The position numbers were made by a program, and so were the translations under genes. The notes under the pieces were generated by a model that did not search any database, had not been told where the DNA came from, and saw nothing but the letters and a program-made list of their open reading frames with translations. 64,000 nt of DNA from Pelodictyon phaeoclathratiforme BU-1 (GTDB lineage Bacteria; Bacteroidota; Chlorobiia; Chlorobiales; Chlorobiaceae): NCBI RefSeq assembly GCF_000020645.1, contig NC_011060.1, positions 2,954,239-3,018,238 of the forward strand. Direction: 5' to 3'. Below are positions 53,592 through 62,901 of the stretch, piece by piece (the first letter of the stretch is position 1; the number at the start of each line of letters is the position of its first letter).

Positions 53592-56500
53592 TCACGCCCC
53601 TGAGATCATGTTTTGGATGGCAGTAATCATTGGTTCGTCTACAGGAGCCAATCGACCTGTCGCATTCAGTGACTCGAGAATCGACAAAGCACGTTTCAGA
53701 TGCTCTTTTTCAGCAGAATCATGTGCCTTTGCAAAGAGGACGAGAGATACTGCGAGGTCGCGCTGGTAGTCGGCACGATCCGGCTCGGACTGCGCAAGAC
53801 GCTGCCGGATGTCGAGCGCCTTCAGAAAGGCATCGCGCGCTTGCTCACCCTGACCCAGAGCACTGTACAGGTCACCCATCTTGTTGTACGACACGGAGAG
53901 GTCGCGCTGGTAGTCGGCACGATCCGGCTCGGACTGCGCAAGACGCTTGGCTATTTCAAGCGCCTTCAGAAAGGCATCGCGCGCTTGCTCACCCTGACCC
54001 AGAGCGCGGTACAGGTCACCCATTCGCTCATACGACACGGAGAGGTCGCGCTGGTAGTCGGCACGATCCGGCTCGGACTGCGCAAGACGCTTGGCTATTT
54101 CAAGCGCCTTCAGAAAGGCATCGCGCGCTTGCTCACCCTGACCCAGAGCGCTGTACAGGTCACCCATCTTGTTGTACGACACGGAGAGGTCGCGCTGGTA
54201 GTCGGCACGATCCGGCTCGGACTGCGCAAGACGCTGCCGGATGTCGAGCGCCTTCAGAAAGGCATCGCGCGCTTGCTCACCCTGACCCAGAGCGCGGTAC
54301 AGGTCACCCATCTTGTTGTACGACACGGAGAGGTCGCGCTGGTAGTCGGCACGATCCGGCTCGGACTGCGCAAGACGCTTGGCTATTTCAAGATCCTTCA
54401 GAAAGGCATCGCGCGCTTGCTCACCCTGACCCAGAGCGCTGTACAGGTCACCCATCTTGTTGTACGACACGGAGAGGTCGCGCTGGTAGTCGGCACGATC
54501 CGGCTCGGACTGCGCAAGACGCTGCCGGATGTCGAGCGCCTTCAGAAAGGCATCGCGCGCTTGCTCACCCTGACCCAGAGCGCGGTACAGGTCACCCATC
54601 TTGTTGTACGACACGGAGAGGTCGCGCTGGTAGTCGGCACGATCCGGCTCGGACTGCGCAAGACGCTTGGCTATTTCAAGATCCTTCAGAAAGGCATCGC
54701 GCGCTTGCTCACCCTGACCCAGAGCGCTGTACAGGTCACCCATTCGCTCATACGACACGGAGAGGTCGCGCTGGTAGTCGGCACGATCCGGCTCGGACTG
54801 CGCAAGACGCTTGGCTATTTCAAGCGCCTTCAGAAAGGCATCGCGCGCTTGCTCACCCTGACCCAGTGCGCGGTACAGGTCACCCATTCGCTCATACGAC
54901 ACGGAGAGGTCGCGCTGGTAGTCGGCACGATCCGGCTCGGACTGCGCAAGACGCTTGGCTATTTCAAGCGCCTTCAGAAAGGCATCGCGCGCTTGCTCAC
55001 CCTGACCCAGTGCGCGGTACAGGTCACCCATCTTGTTGTACGACACGGAGAGGTCGCGCTGGTAGTCGGCACGATCCGGCTCGGACTGCGCAAGACGCTT
55101 GGCTATTTCAAGCGCCTTCAGAAAGGCATCGCGCGCTTGCTCACCCTGACCCAGAGCGCGGTACAGGTCACCCATCTTGTTGTACGACACGGAGAGGTCG
55201 CGCTGGTAGTCGGCACGATCCGGCTCGGACTGCGCAAGACGCTTGGCTATTTCAAGCGCCTTCAGAAAGGCATCGCGCGCTTGCTCACCCTGACCCAGAG
55301 CGCGGTACAGGTCACCCATCTTGTTGTACGACACGGAGAGGTCGCGCTGGTAGTCGGCACGATCCGGCTCGGACTGCGCAAGACGCTCGTAGCGTGCAAC
55401 AAGTGTTTCGTATCGCCGGAATGCTGTGCCGGTCTGTCCGAACGCAAGGTGCGCTTGCGCCTCTTGATCGGCAATTGAACCGAACCCGGAATGCTCTATG
55501 GGCAGGGTTTCCAGTACCTCGGAGGCAAATGCAGCAACATCGAGGGAGCGTTGGTTCCGGCTCAGAAACGCCAGGCAAGCGTTCGCGAGTTCCGAAGCTC
55601 GGTCGTAGTCAGCGCCGGAGAGGAAGTTGCGCACCGCCTCCACCAGATCGTCCAGACTGTGGCTCTCGTTTTGCACCCGCCACATCCGGTAGCGACCTGC
55701 CCGGAGGCAACGTTCTGCGTGATTGGCCGGGTCAAGCTGTTCCAACCCCTCCGCCGTCCACCGATGCACCCAGGCAGAGCGGTCATCAGGATCAAGGTGA
55801 AGGAGTGCCATGTTGTGCAGGCGAACCAGCGCTCGATCAGCGGCAGCAACGTCACCGGGAACGGCAGCATCATCGCTTGCCAGCATTCTCGCGACGCCAG
55901 TTGGTGTGACCGGCAGGTTCGACACCGCGACCTGAAGCAGCACCTGTTCGATCCGCTCTTCACGTGCGGTCTCAAGTAACTCGTCGAGCATGATATCGCG
56001 TGCCGCTATCGACAGGGTGTGCTGAAGAGCCTGATCTGCGTCACCGAAGGTGCTGCCTGGAGCAAGGCCGACCTCTTTCAGCAGGGTATCGAGCCGCTTC
56101 ATCATGTGACGCAAACGCCGCTGCTGACCACCCAACAGGGTATTGATAAACTCAAGGGAACGCGGGTGCCCGCCGAGTATGCGCAGTATCCTGCGCCGTT
56201 GCTCCGGCTCCAGACCCGTCGCAGAGTCCGAGCGGTTGAGCGCGTCGAGGCGTAGTGCCAGTTTGCGGGTTTCGGCCGGACTGAGTGCACCGACAGGAAT
56301 GTGCCGGAGAAATAAACTCATCTCCGGAACCGGATTCCGGCAGGTGATAAGCAGTCGTCCGCGTTGGGCATGTTCAGCCAGGAATTGCATACTGACTGCG
56401 ATGTCGGGGTTGAGAAAAGCATCACCGCCCGGATGCAGGTTCTGCTCGAAGTCATCGAGGAGCAGCACCACACGCTGTTCATCGAGAACTCGCGCGACGA

Positions 56501-58427
56501 GCCGCAGGCGATCGCGGTCATCGATACCGGGGTGGTCGAACTGAGCGAGTATACGATTTGCCCAGGGTGGATTACAGGCAATAAGCTCATCACGCAATGC
56601 CGTGACAATACCGGAGAGATCGAAACGCCCGGCGTGAACCGGAACGAGATAGCCATCCTGACGAAGGCGTTGCATGGCACGTCCTGCCAAAGCGCTCTTG
56701 CCGATCCCCCCGATTCCGGTCAGCACCACACCGGAGAAGGCTCCGGATTCTGCACGCAGAGTGCGCAGTGTCTCCCTCAGCTCCTTGCGCCGACCAATCA
56801 GATCACCGATGAGCAGTTGCGGTACGGCTCCAGCCGCGTCGTGCACCGGCTGGAGCTTGAGGGGATCATTGTTGAGAGCGAAGTTTGCCAGCGGCCGTTC
56901 GTCACCCCTTATGAAAAGTGCTGCAGTTGCGTACTCGGGTTGGGTCGCATCAAGTGGTTCGTTCCGCTCGATAGCGGCAAGCCGCTCACGCTCAAGCTCT
57001 TTGCGGGCTTGCGCGAGCGCCCGACTCGCAAGCAGATGCTCGCCATCTGCCAGATGTTGGTAAAATGATCGGGCGAGACGGCTTGCGTATTGATCACTGA
57101 CTGAGGTCTGCATGGCCAGTATTGCCGGCACTCCCGACTGCAGCAAGGCTTCAGCCAGGCTAACTGTGTGGCCATCCTGAACGGCTCCGTGGCAGGTATT
57201 GAGGAAAACAAGAGGGAGCGGTCTTCCCTTTTCCCTGAGCGGAACGATCAGTTCGTCTGCTGTGACCGAGACGGCTTGCCCCTCTTCATCTTCCAGTTCC
57301 AGCATTCCCGGACGGCCGTGGCAGGAAAGATGGAGCACATGGTAGGCATCGCGCTCAATCGCCCTGGCGATCTCGTCCGGATGGCCAACCTCAAGAATAT
57401 GCACCTCGACATTTTCATGCCGCTGCAGCGGTTCCACAGCATCGAGGATGTTCTGTACCTCACGTTCATAATCGAGCACTGCGGAGGAGGTTGTTCCCTC
57501 GTCAGGGGCTCCGACCGCAACGAGAATCTTCAGCGGCCCTGCCAATGCCGGGCTTGCGGTACCTTTCAGATCAGGTGGTCGTCGCAGCAGGATGCAGGCG
57601 GGATGGGTAGCCAACAGGCGATCATCGGGCAGGCGCAGCGCATCGTAGGGCAAGCTGAGCAATGCGGATCCCGAAGCTTCCACCCGAACCTCGACCAGCG
57701 TTCCAACCGGACTTCCGTCGAGAAGATCGGCCAGAGCCTGCCCTGAGGATTCCGGTAAGCAGAATGCCCGCAACTGTCGGCCAAGATCCACGAGGCTTGA
57801 TTCCTGCGCCGCCCGTTCCGCAGCGACGGGATTGCGCCCCAAGCCAGTGACATGGCAGGTCAGAAAGTTGCTCCGGGCCTGGAACAAGGCTTTCGGGATT
57901 GTTGGATGAGAGGCTGTTCCGTGGACATCGTCACCGATACGCACCTCGACCGTGATCCCATGGTTCCCGTTCTCACCCGACGTTTCCCGGAGCGAAATCG
58001 AGACCAGCTCGATCCCTCCATGCTCCGGATGCCGAATCGGCGATGGTAAGGCCTGGCGGTAGCGCAGCGCATCGATGATCGCGTCGATCTGGTCGATACC
58101 CCGGCGTGCCAGGGGACGAAGAAGCGGAGGAACCCATGCACCGTCGCCGACGACTACCGGAATGAGCAGCTTCCCTTCCTCTATCCGCGAGTAGGTCAGA
58201 TAGCTGACCTCTGCCTCCACCCAGCGGCTCGATCTTGTGTGTGACGAGAAAACGATGATTCCCGCATGTGCAGCATCCAGACCGGCGTTGATGCTTGCGA
58301 CAATATCATCGCCGGGGCCGATCTCCCACTTGTCCAGCCACGGTTCGAATCCGTGTTCTCGTAATAGGTGGGCTAACAGCTCAACCTGCGGCTTGTCCTC
58401 AGAAGAGTGGCTGATGAATACCTTCAT
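53592..58427 (-). CDS. TIR-CHAT-NB-ARC-TPR protein (double-effector STAND), probable defence sensor
   Basis: The protein has 1611 residues with CAGGAG upstream of the ATG. Residues 1-120 are a TIR domain (MKVFISHSSEDK; SSRWVEAEVSYL with Glu73 at the NADase position, W+4). Residues about 150-510 are a CHAT caspase-like protease domain with VLHLSCHG (His370) and FLNTCHG (Cys412), the expected catalytic pair. Residues about 540-800 are a STAND ATPase with Walker A TGIGGIGKSAL (Lys577) and Walker B VVLLLDDFEQ. A winged-helix/helical part follows to about 1000. The C-terminus is a TPR array of eleven near-identical 48-residue units plus a decayed twelfth. Such proteins sense a ligand with the repeats, oligomerise through the ATPase, and fire the effector. 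Here two effectors, an NAD-consuming and a proteolytic one, sit in one chain. Both catalytic sites look intact. The antiphage role is inferred. Confidence 0.9.
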   Translation of the reverse strand: MKVFISHSSEDKPQVELLAHLLREHGFEPWLDKWEIGPGDDIVASINAGLDAAHAGIIVFSSHTRSSRWVEAEVSYLTYSRIEEGKLLIPVVVGDGAWVPPLLRPLARRGIDQIDAIIDALRYRQALPSPIRHPEHGGIELVSISLRETSGENGNHGITVEVRIGDDVHGTASHPTIPKALFQARSNFLTCHVTGLGRNPVAAERAAQESSLVDLGRQLRAFCLPESSGQALADLLDGSPVGTLVEVRVEASGSALLSLPYDALRLPDDRLLATHPACILLRRPPDLKGTASPALAGPLKILVAVGAPDEGTTSSAVLDYEREVQNILDAVEPLQRHENVEVHILEVGHPDEIARAIERDAYHVLHLSCHGRPGMLELEDEEGQAVSVTADELIVPLREKGRPLPLVFLNTCHGAVQDGHTVSLAEALLQSGVPAILAMQTSVSDQYASRLARSFYQHLADGEHLLASRALAQARKELERERLAAIERNEPLDATQPEYATAALFIRGDERPLANFALNNDPLKLQPVHDAAGAVPQLLIGDLIGRRKELRETLRTLRAESGAFSGVVLTGIGGIGKSALAGRAMQRLRQDGYLVPVHAGRFDLSGIVTALRDELIACNPPWANRILAQFDHPGIDDRDRLRLVARVLDEQRVVLLLDDFEQNLHPGGDAFLNPDIAVSMQFLAEHAQRGRLLITCRNPVPEMSLFLRHIPVGALSPAETRKLALRLDALNRSDSATGLEPEQRRRILRILGGHPRSLEFINTLLGGQQRRLRHMMKRLDTLLKEVGLAPGSTFGDADQALQHTLSIAARDIMLDELLETAREERIEQVLLQVAVSNLPVTPTGVARMLASDDAAVPGDVAAADRALVRLHNMALLHLDPDDRSAWVHRWTAEGLEQLDPANHAERCLRAGRYRMWRVQNESHSLDDLVEAVRNFLSGADYDRASELANACLAFLSRNQRSLDVAAFASEVLETLPIEHSGFGSIADQEAQAHLAFGQTGTAFRRYETLVARYERLAQSEPDRADYQRDLSVSYNKMGDLYRALGQGEQARDAFLKALEIAKRLAQSEPDRADYQRDLSVSYNKMGDLYRALGQGEQARDAFLKALEIAKRLAQSEPDRADYQRDLSVSYNKMGDLYRALGQGEQARDAFLKALEIAKRLAQSEPDRADYQRDLSVSYERMGDLYRALGQGEQARDAFLKALEIAKRLAQSEPDRADYQRDLSVSYERMGDLYSALGQGEQARDAFLKDLEIAKRLAQSEPDRADYQRDLSVSYNKMGDLYRALGQGEQARDAFLKALDIRQRLAQSEPDRADYQRDLSVSYNKMGDLYSALGQGEQARDAFLKDLEIAKRLAQSEPDRADYQRDLSVSYNKMGDLYRALGQGEQARDAFLKALDIRQRLAQSEPDRADYQRDLSVSYNKMGDLYSALGQGEQARDAFLKALEIAKRLAQSEPDRADYQRDLSVSYERMGDLYRALGQGEQARDAFLKALEIAKRLAQSEPDRADYQRDLSVSYNKMGDLYSALGQGEQARDAFLKALDIRQRLAQSEPDRADYQRDLAVSLVLFAKAHDSAEKEHLKRALSILESLNATGRLAPVDEPMITAIQNMISGA
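53802..55385. repeat. Eleven tandem 144 bp units coding for TPRs
   Basis: The first residue of the units lies at 55385 and the decayed twelfth begins at 53801, exactly 11 x 144 bases apart. Units are nearly identical and differ only at a few switch positions of the 48-residue protein unit: NK or ER after SVSY, R or S in DLY-ALG, A or D in FLK-LE, and EIAK or DIRQ at the end. The pattern NK-R-A-DIRQ / NK-S-D-EIAK recurs as a two-unit block, which points to block duplication or gene conversion. Confidence 0.97.
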
Positions 58428-58672
58428 ACGTGTGACTCCTGAGACAATCTCTTTTTATGTGCTCTCATGCTTCTTTTTTTTTGCCCTTTATGGCGCTACA
58501 CAGAACTGATCAGGCTGAGGATCAGGAGTGATCGTCTGAACGGTCCCGATACTCTGAACGAAAAAGCCGGGAAAGGCTTGCGAAAAAAATAACAGTAATA
58601 TAGTGATTATCGGCTACGGTATGCACCGCGCTTTTTGGCAAGCACGATACCATTCAGATTGATATCCCTCCC
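58428..58672. other. Intergenic region at the right border of the second defence island
   Basis: No gene or clear terminator is seen. It holds the presumed promoter of the TIR-CHAT gene and the 3' flank of the cyclophilin gene, and marks the return to housekeeping genes. Confidence 0.4.
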
Positions 58673-59239
58673 TCACTTTTTCACATCCGCAGCAACCCGC
58701 ATCCGCACTATTTTGGTGGGATTGGTAACCATGCCATTGTTGTATGACGCTCCTGCCTTGACCTTTTCGACAAATTCCATGCCGGATACCACTCGTCCCC
58801 AAACTGTGTATTGCCCGTCAAGGAAGGGTAACTGGTCGAAACAGATGAAAAACTGGCTGTCGGCACTATCGACACCAGAGGCGCGTGCCATAGAGACGGT
58901 ACCGCGATTATGATGAACAGGCGAAAATTCGGCTTTAAGCTGCTGGCCGGAACCGCCGGAACCGTCACCGAGCGGATCGCCGGTCTGGGCCATGAATCCG
59001 GGGATAACACGGTGGAAGCTAAGCCCGTCATAAAACCCTTTGCGGGTCAGCACCTTGATGCGTTCCACATGGCGGGGCGCAATATCAGGACGCATCTGGA
59101 TGACAACTCGTCCTGAGGGAAGGTCGAGATAAATCGTGTTTGCGGGATCAAGTGAGGGTGACGCATGAACGGCCAAGGGAAGGATTCCAGCCAAAAGCCC
59201 GAAAAAGAGGGCTATAGCGATAGATGATTTTTTCAGCAT
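58673..59239 (-). CDS. Secreted cyclophilin-type peptidyl-prolyl isomerase
   Basis: The protein has 188 residues. A signal peptide (AIALFFGLLAGILPLAVHASP, cleavage about residue 26) is followed by a short cyclophilin domain: GLSFHRVIPGFMAQTGDP, and SADSQFFICFDQLPFLDGQYTVWGRVVSGMEFVEK. It should speed proline isomerisation of proteins in the periplasm. It ends the leftward rpmH-to-cyclophilin series. Confidence 0.94.
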   Translation of the reverse strand: MLKKSSIAIALFFGLLAGILPLAVHASPSLDPANTIYLDLPSGRVVIQMRPDIAPRHVERIKVLTRKGFYDGLSFHRVIPGFMAQTGDPLGDGSGGSGQQLKAEFSPVHHNRGTVSMARASGVDSADSQFFICFDQLPFLDGQYTVWGRVVSGMEFVEKVKAGASYNNGMVTNPTKIVRMRVAADVKK

Positions 59240-59289
59240 GGGAGAGAGGTAACGGTTGGTTGAACAAGTTTGTGTATGATAACGAATCT

Positions 59290-60204
59290 TTATGGCTTGC
59301 GTGCCAACAATGCCGCTCCAAAAACTCCGGCGCTGTCGCCGAGAAGCGGACGGAGCAGGGGAATGCGGAGTTCGCTGTTGAACAAATGCCTTTCGATTGC
59401 CTGAACGGCCTCTTGTGCATACAACTGCTCTATCTGCCCGACTCCACCGCCAATGATGCAGAGATCAGGATCAAGAATATTGATGACTGTAGCGAGCGCT
59501 TTTCCAAAATAGAAGAGCAGTCGTTCGATTGTTGCTGCGGCGGCATCATCGGAATCGCAGGTGGCCGCAATCCGCTCCAGGGGCTTGAAGCTGCCGCTCA
59601 ACTGGTGATAGTAGCGCTCAAGTGCCGGACCGGAGATAACGGTTTCGACGCAGCCCCTCCGACCACAATAGCAGGGTTCTCCGCCAGGTATCAGTTCATT
59701 GTGCCCCCACTCTCCGGCAATGCCGTGGGCGCCCCGGCGGGCTTTGCCTCCACAAACAATCCCGCCTCCAACGCCAGTACCGAGAATAATACCGAACGCC
59801 ACCGTTGTATCCTCACGCATCAGTGCCGCACCAGAGCCAAGCAGGGATTCAGCAAGTGCAAAACAGTTGGCATCATTTTCAAGCACAACGGCCCTTTTGA
59901 GGAGTTGCTCAAGATCATCTTTCAGATTGCGGCCGTTCAGGCAGAGGGTATTGGAATTTTTCATGACGCCACAGGCAGCATCATAGCGTCCGGGTGTGCC
60001 GATACCGATTGTTGAAGGGAGCATTATACCGGACTCAAGAGCGATCATCCCGATCAGTTGCTCGATACGCTGAAGAATATGGTTGTAACCTTCTGAGGCC
60101 TCTGTGGCGATTCTGCGGCGCATCACGGGCTTCAGGTGATTATTGATCACCACCGCCTCGATTTTGGTACCACCGAGATCTATACCCCAAAAGTGTTCAA
60201 CCAT
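59290..60204 (-). CDS. ROK-family sugar kinase
   Basis: The protein has 304 residues. WGIDLGGTKIEAVV is the ATP phosphate loop, VLENDANCFALAE the sugar-contacting region, and GEWGHNELIPGG with CYCGRRGCVE the zinc-binding ROK motif. It probably phosphorylates glucose or a related sugar (glucokinase or fructokinase); the sugar is not decided by the sequence. It overlaps the PAP2 phosphatase gene by eight bases. Confidence 0.9.
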   Translation of the reverse strand: MVEHFWGIDLGGTKIEAVVINNHLKPVMRRRIATEASEGYNHILQRIEQLIGMIALESGIMLPSTIGIGTPGRYDAACGVMKNSNTLCLNGRNLKDDLEQLLKRAVVLENDANCFALAESLLGSGAALMREDTTVAFGIILGTGVGGGIVCGGKARRGAHGIAGEWGHNELIPGGEPCYCGRRGCVETVISGPALERYYHQLSGSFKPLERIAATCDSDDAAAATIERLLFYFGKALATVINILDPDLCIIGGGVGQIEQLYAQEAVQAIERHLFNSELRIPLLRPLLGDSAGVFGAALLARKP

Positions 60205-60802
60205 GGATGCCGCTCCCTTTACGCATCAGACGGGGCTGGATAATATTTTTCAGGAGCCATGAAAAAAGCAGATAGACAAGAAGCGCACTGAAGATTCCGA
60301 TAACCATACCTGCAAGAACGTCGCCTGGATAGTGAACGCCAACGTAGACCCGTGAAAAGGAGATGGCTAAAGCGTAGAGAATCATGGTGCCGATGAAGAG
60401 CTTTTCAACTACGGCTCCCCGATGAAAGCATATCCAGGTGATGACAGCGACGGCGGCGGAATTTGCAGCATGGGAGGAGGCAAACGAATAACTCCTTGGC
60501 TGACTGATGAGCAGTCGGACGTGGTCGAGGGCAAAGCAGGGTCTGATACGCTGGACAAGGGGCTTGAAAACTCCTGATGCTACAAAATCAGAGAGGCCAA
60601 CAGCAAGAAGGGCAAGAAGAATCACCAGAAAGGCGTTTTTTCCCTTTCTGGCAACGATGAACAGAGCAATAAGAACAAAAATATGCCAAGAGAGGCGCCC
60701 GTTGGTCAGAAAAACCATGAGGTCATCGGCTGCCGGGTGAACCAGTTCACGGTTCAGCAGCCGAAAAAGCCAGACATCAGCCTGCTCAAGGGGCGCCATC
60801 AT
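60197..60802 (-). CDS. PAP2-family membrane phosphatase
   Basis: The protein has 201 residues and about five or six membrane helices. The three acid phosphatase motifs are present: KPLVQRIRP, SFASSHAANS and SFSRVYVGVHYPGDVLAG. Candidates for the substrate are undecaprenyl diphosphate (lipid carrier recycling) or phosphatidate. It lies between yidC and the ROK gene. Confidence 0.88.
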   Translation of the reverse strand: MMAPLEQADVWLFRLLNRELVHPAADDLMVFLTNGRLSWHIFVLIALFIVARKGKNAFLVILLALLAVGLSDFVASGVFKPLVQRIRPCFALDHVRLLISQPRSYSFASSHAANSAAVAVITWICFHRGAVVEKLFIGTMILYALAISFSRVYVGVHYPGDVLAGMVIGIFSALLVYLLFSWLLKNIIQPRLMRKGSGIHG

Positions 60803-60807
60803 TGTGC

Positions 60808-62559
60808 CTACTTTTTAGCTCCCCCTTTTTTCTGTTTCCTCTGCGCACCGGCAGGAGCCAGGCCAAGGTTCACCTGCGGCATGTCGGCTGCGGTCGTCGT
60901 CTTGTTGATATAAAACTGCTGCGCAACGCTGAAAATGTTGAACATCAGATAGTACAGACCAAGACCGGCTGGCATATTGTTGAAAAAGAGCAACATCATG
61001 GCAGGGAACATGTACATCATCACCTTCATCTGCTCATTGCTCTGTGTCGTCGGTGTGATCTTCTGCTGCAAATACACGGTCACCGCCATAAGAATGGGGA
61101 ATACCGCGATATGACTCCCGTACATGGGGATGGCAAAGCCAAAATCAAAAATGGAATCCGGCACGGAAAGATCCTTTGCCCAGAGAAAGCTGTGCTGACG
61201 GAGCTCGATCGATGAACGGAAAACATAAAACATGGCAAAAAGAAGCGGCATCTGCAGCACGACAGGAAGACAGCCTCCTATAGGGTTTACACCAGCCTCT
61301 TTGTAAATCCTTCCAAGCTCACTTTGCAGTTTTGCTGGATTATCCTTGTACTTCTCCTGAAGCTCCTTGAGCGCTGGCTGCAGGGCCGACATTTTTTTCA
61401 TGGACTTCGTTGAAGCCATGGAAAGGGGATAGGTCACCAGCTTGATCAGAAAGGCAAAAATGATGATGATCAGACCATAGTTACTCACAAAGCCATTCAT
61501 CCAACTGAAAACAGGCAGAATGATAAACTCGGCAAAGGGTCTGGTCAGCCAGTCCCATCCGAAGTCCATGATCTTTTCAAGACCGACTTTCTGTGCCTTG
61601 ACAATGTTGTAATCAAGCGGCCCGAGGTAGAGACTGAATTTGTCATCAACAACACCAGCCGTTGAGGGAACCGCAATTTTCAAGGCTGCAAGGTAACTCT
61701 CAAAATCATTACCCGTCTCTCTTTTGCCATCAAGGTAAATCCCTGCTGATTTTCCATGAGGAATCAGCGCGGCAACAAAATATTTGTTACGGACAGCAAC
61801 CCACTGCGCTTCGCCTGACTGCTCTTCGCGATAGGACTGTTTTTCCTTGCTTGCATCAAGTTTTACAAGGCTCCCGCCAAGATAGGCGCTGGCCAATGCA
61901 CTCTGGGCTTCATCCGGACGATTTTTTTCTGAAAAGGGCACCCCCCCGTCCCACTGCACCTGATATTCGTTTCCTGCAAGCTCGCTGGCAAAGCCTGTCA
62001 GCTTGACATCGTAATCTACCTTATAACTGTCTCCGGTAAAGCCGAAGATAATATCGATAGCCTGCTGTGGCGCAACATCAAGGTGGTAACGAACCGCATA
62101 ACTCTCTTTGCCTTTGATGGTGCGAAGAGTGTCGAGTGTGACATTACTGAAATAGAGGTCGCGGGTATCGATTTTCTTACCCTCACGTGTCAGAAAAAGC
62201 AGCGAAAGGGCTCCGTTTTTTCCATTGCTGACCAGATCAAAGGGGAGGCGATTGCCATCCAGATGCTTTTTAAGCACCAGTGACTTCAGTGTCGCTCCCT
62301 TGGAGGAGAGTGTTGCTCGAAAAAGATCATTTTCTACCTTCAGGAGTTTTTCCTGACCTCCGGATGAGGATGCAAAAACACCAAAATTATCGGCTGCAGG
62401 GATCGAAACTGCAGGAACCTGAACATCGGACTGCACCACAGTCTCTGTTTTCACCGTCTTTGACGGCAGCAGCGGTTTTTTCTCTGGCGACATAAACTGA
62501 AGCCAGACGATCATGATTACGGCAATAATTGCAAGGCCGGTTACCGAATTTCTATCCAT
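60808..62559 (-). CDS. yidC: Membrane protein insertase YidC
   Basis: The ATG at 62559 (MDRNSVTGLAIIAV) is preferred; the frame opens two codons earlier with GTG. The product has about 583 residues, with an N-terminal anchor, a large periplasmic domain and the conserved 60KD core (WLTRPFAEFIILPVFSWMNG, LKELQEKYKDNPAKLQSELGRIYKEAGVNPIGGCLPVVLQMP, and the last helices). It inserts proteins such as Fo subunits into the inner membrane. The basic tail (GAQRKQKKGGAKK) may bind ribosomes. It overlaps yidD by eight bases. Confidence 0.97.
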   Translation of the reverse strand: MDRNSVTGLAIIAVIMIVWLQFMSPEKKPLLPSKTVKTETVVQSDVQVPAVSIPAADNFGVFASSSGGQEKLLKVENDLFRATLSSKGATLKSLVLKKHLDGNRLPFDLVSNGKNGALSLLFLTREGKKIDTRDLYFSNVTLDTLRTIKGKESYAVRYHLDVAPQQAIDIIFGFTGDSYKVDYDVKLTGFASELAGNEYQVQWDGGVPFSEKNRPDEAQSALASAYLGGSLVKLDASKEKQSYREEQSGEAQWVAVRNKYFVAALIPHGKSAGIYLDGKRETGNDFESYLAALKIAVPSTAGVVDDKFSLYLGPLDYNIVKAQKVGLEKIMDFGWDWLTRPFAEFIILPVFSWMNGFVSNYGLIIIIFAFLIKLVTYPLSMASTKSMKKMSALQPALKELQEKYKDNPAKLQSELGRIYKEAGVNPIGGCLPVVLQMPLLFAMFYVFRSSIELRQHSFLWAKDLSVPDSIFDFGFAIPMYGSHIAVFPILMAVTVYLQQKITPTTQSNEQMKVMMYMFPAMMLLFFNNMPAGLGLYYLMFNIFSVAQQFYINKTTTAADMPQVNLGLAPAGAQRKQKKGGAKK

Positions 62560-62845
62560 TACCACTCTCTTTAGTTTTACCAGAAAACTTGTTTTTGTTT
62601 ACGGATACAGGGGGAACCGGATCAAACCCGCCCTTTGAAAAAGGATTACATCGCAGAACACGCCAAACGGTCAACCATGAAGCATAAAAAAAATTATGCC
62701 GCTGGAACGCCTCAAGAGCGTAACTTGAACAGGTAGGAAAATATTTGCAGGACGGACCGAGCAATGGAGAAAGGAACGCCCGGTAAAATTTTATCAGCAC
62801 AATCGGCACCTGATTGAAAAACTTCCAGCTACTCATGCTCATCAT
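62552..62845 (-). CDS. yidD: Membrane protein insertion efficiency factor YidD
   Basis: The protein has 97 residues. LIKFYRAFLSPLLGPSCKYFPTCSSYALEAF holds the family's conserved cysteines, and RVLRCNPFSKGGFDPVP is its typical end. It is a small membrane-associated helper of YidC, always found near rnpA and yidC. Confidence 0.96.
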   Translation of the reverse strand: MMSMSSWKFFNQVPIVLIKFYRAFLSPLLGPSCKYFPTCSSYALEAFQRHNFFYASWLTVWRVLRCNPFSKGGFDPVPPVSVNKNKFSGKTKESGNG

Positions 62846-62901
62846 ACCATTCTATCCGGTAAAACAACTTTATCCGTCATGTTTGAGCTGACCATCAGAG
62901 T

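Noticed and set aside
53802..55385. CRISPR array
   Set aside because: The repeats are contiguous 144 bp coding units without spacers.
53630..55909. Very long plus-strand open frames (759 and 592 codons) across the TPR repeat region
   Set aside because: They are antisense shadows. The 144 bp unit is a multiple of three and has no stop in these frames, so eleven copies keep them open; the minus-strand frame has the domain motifs and ribosome-binding site.
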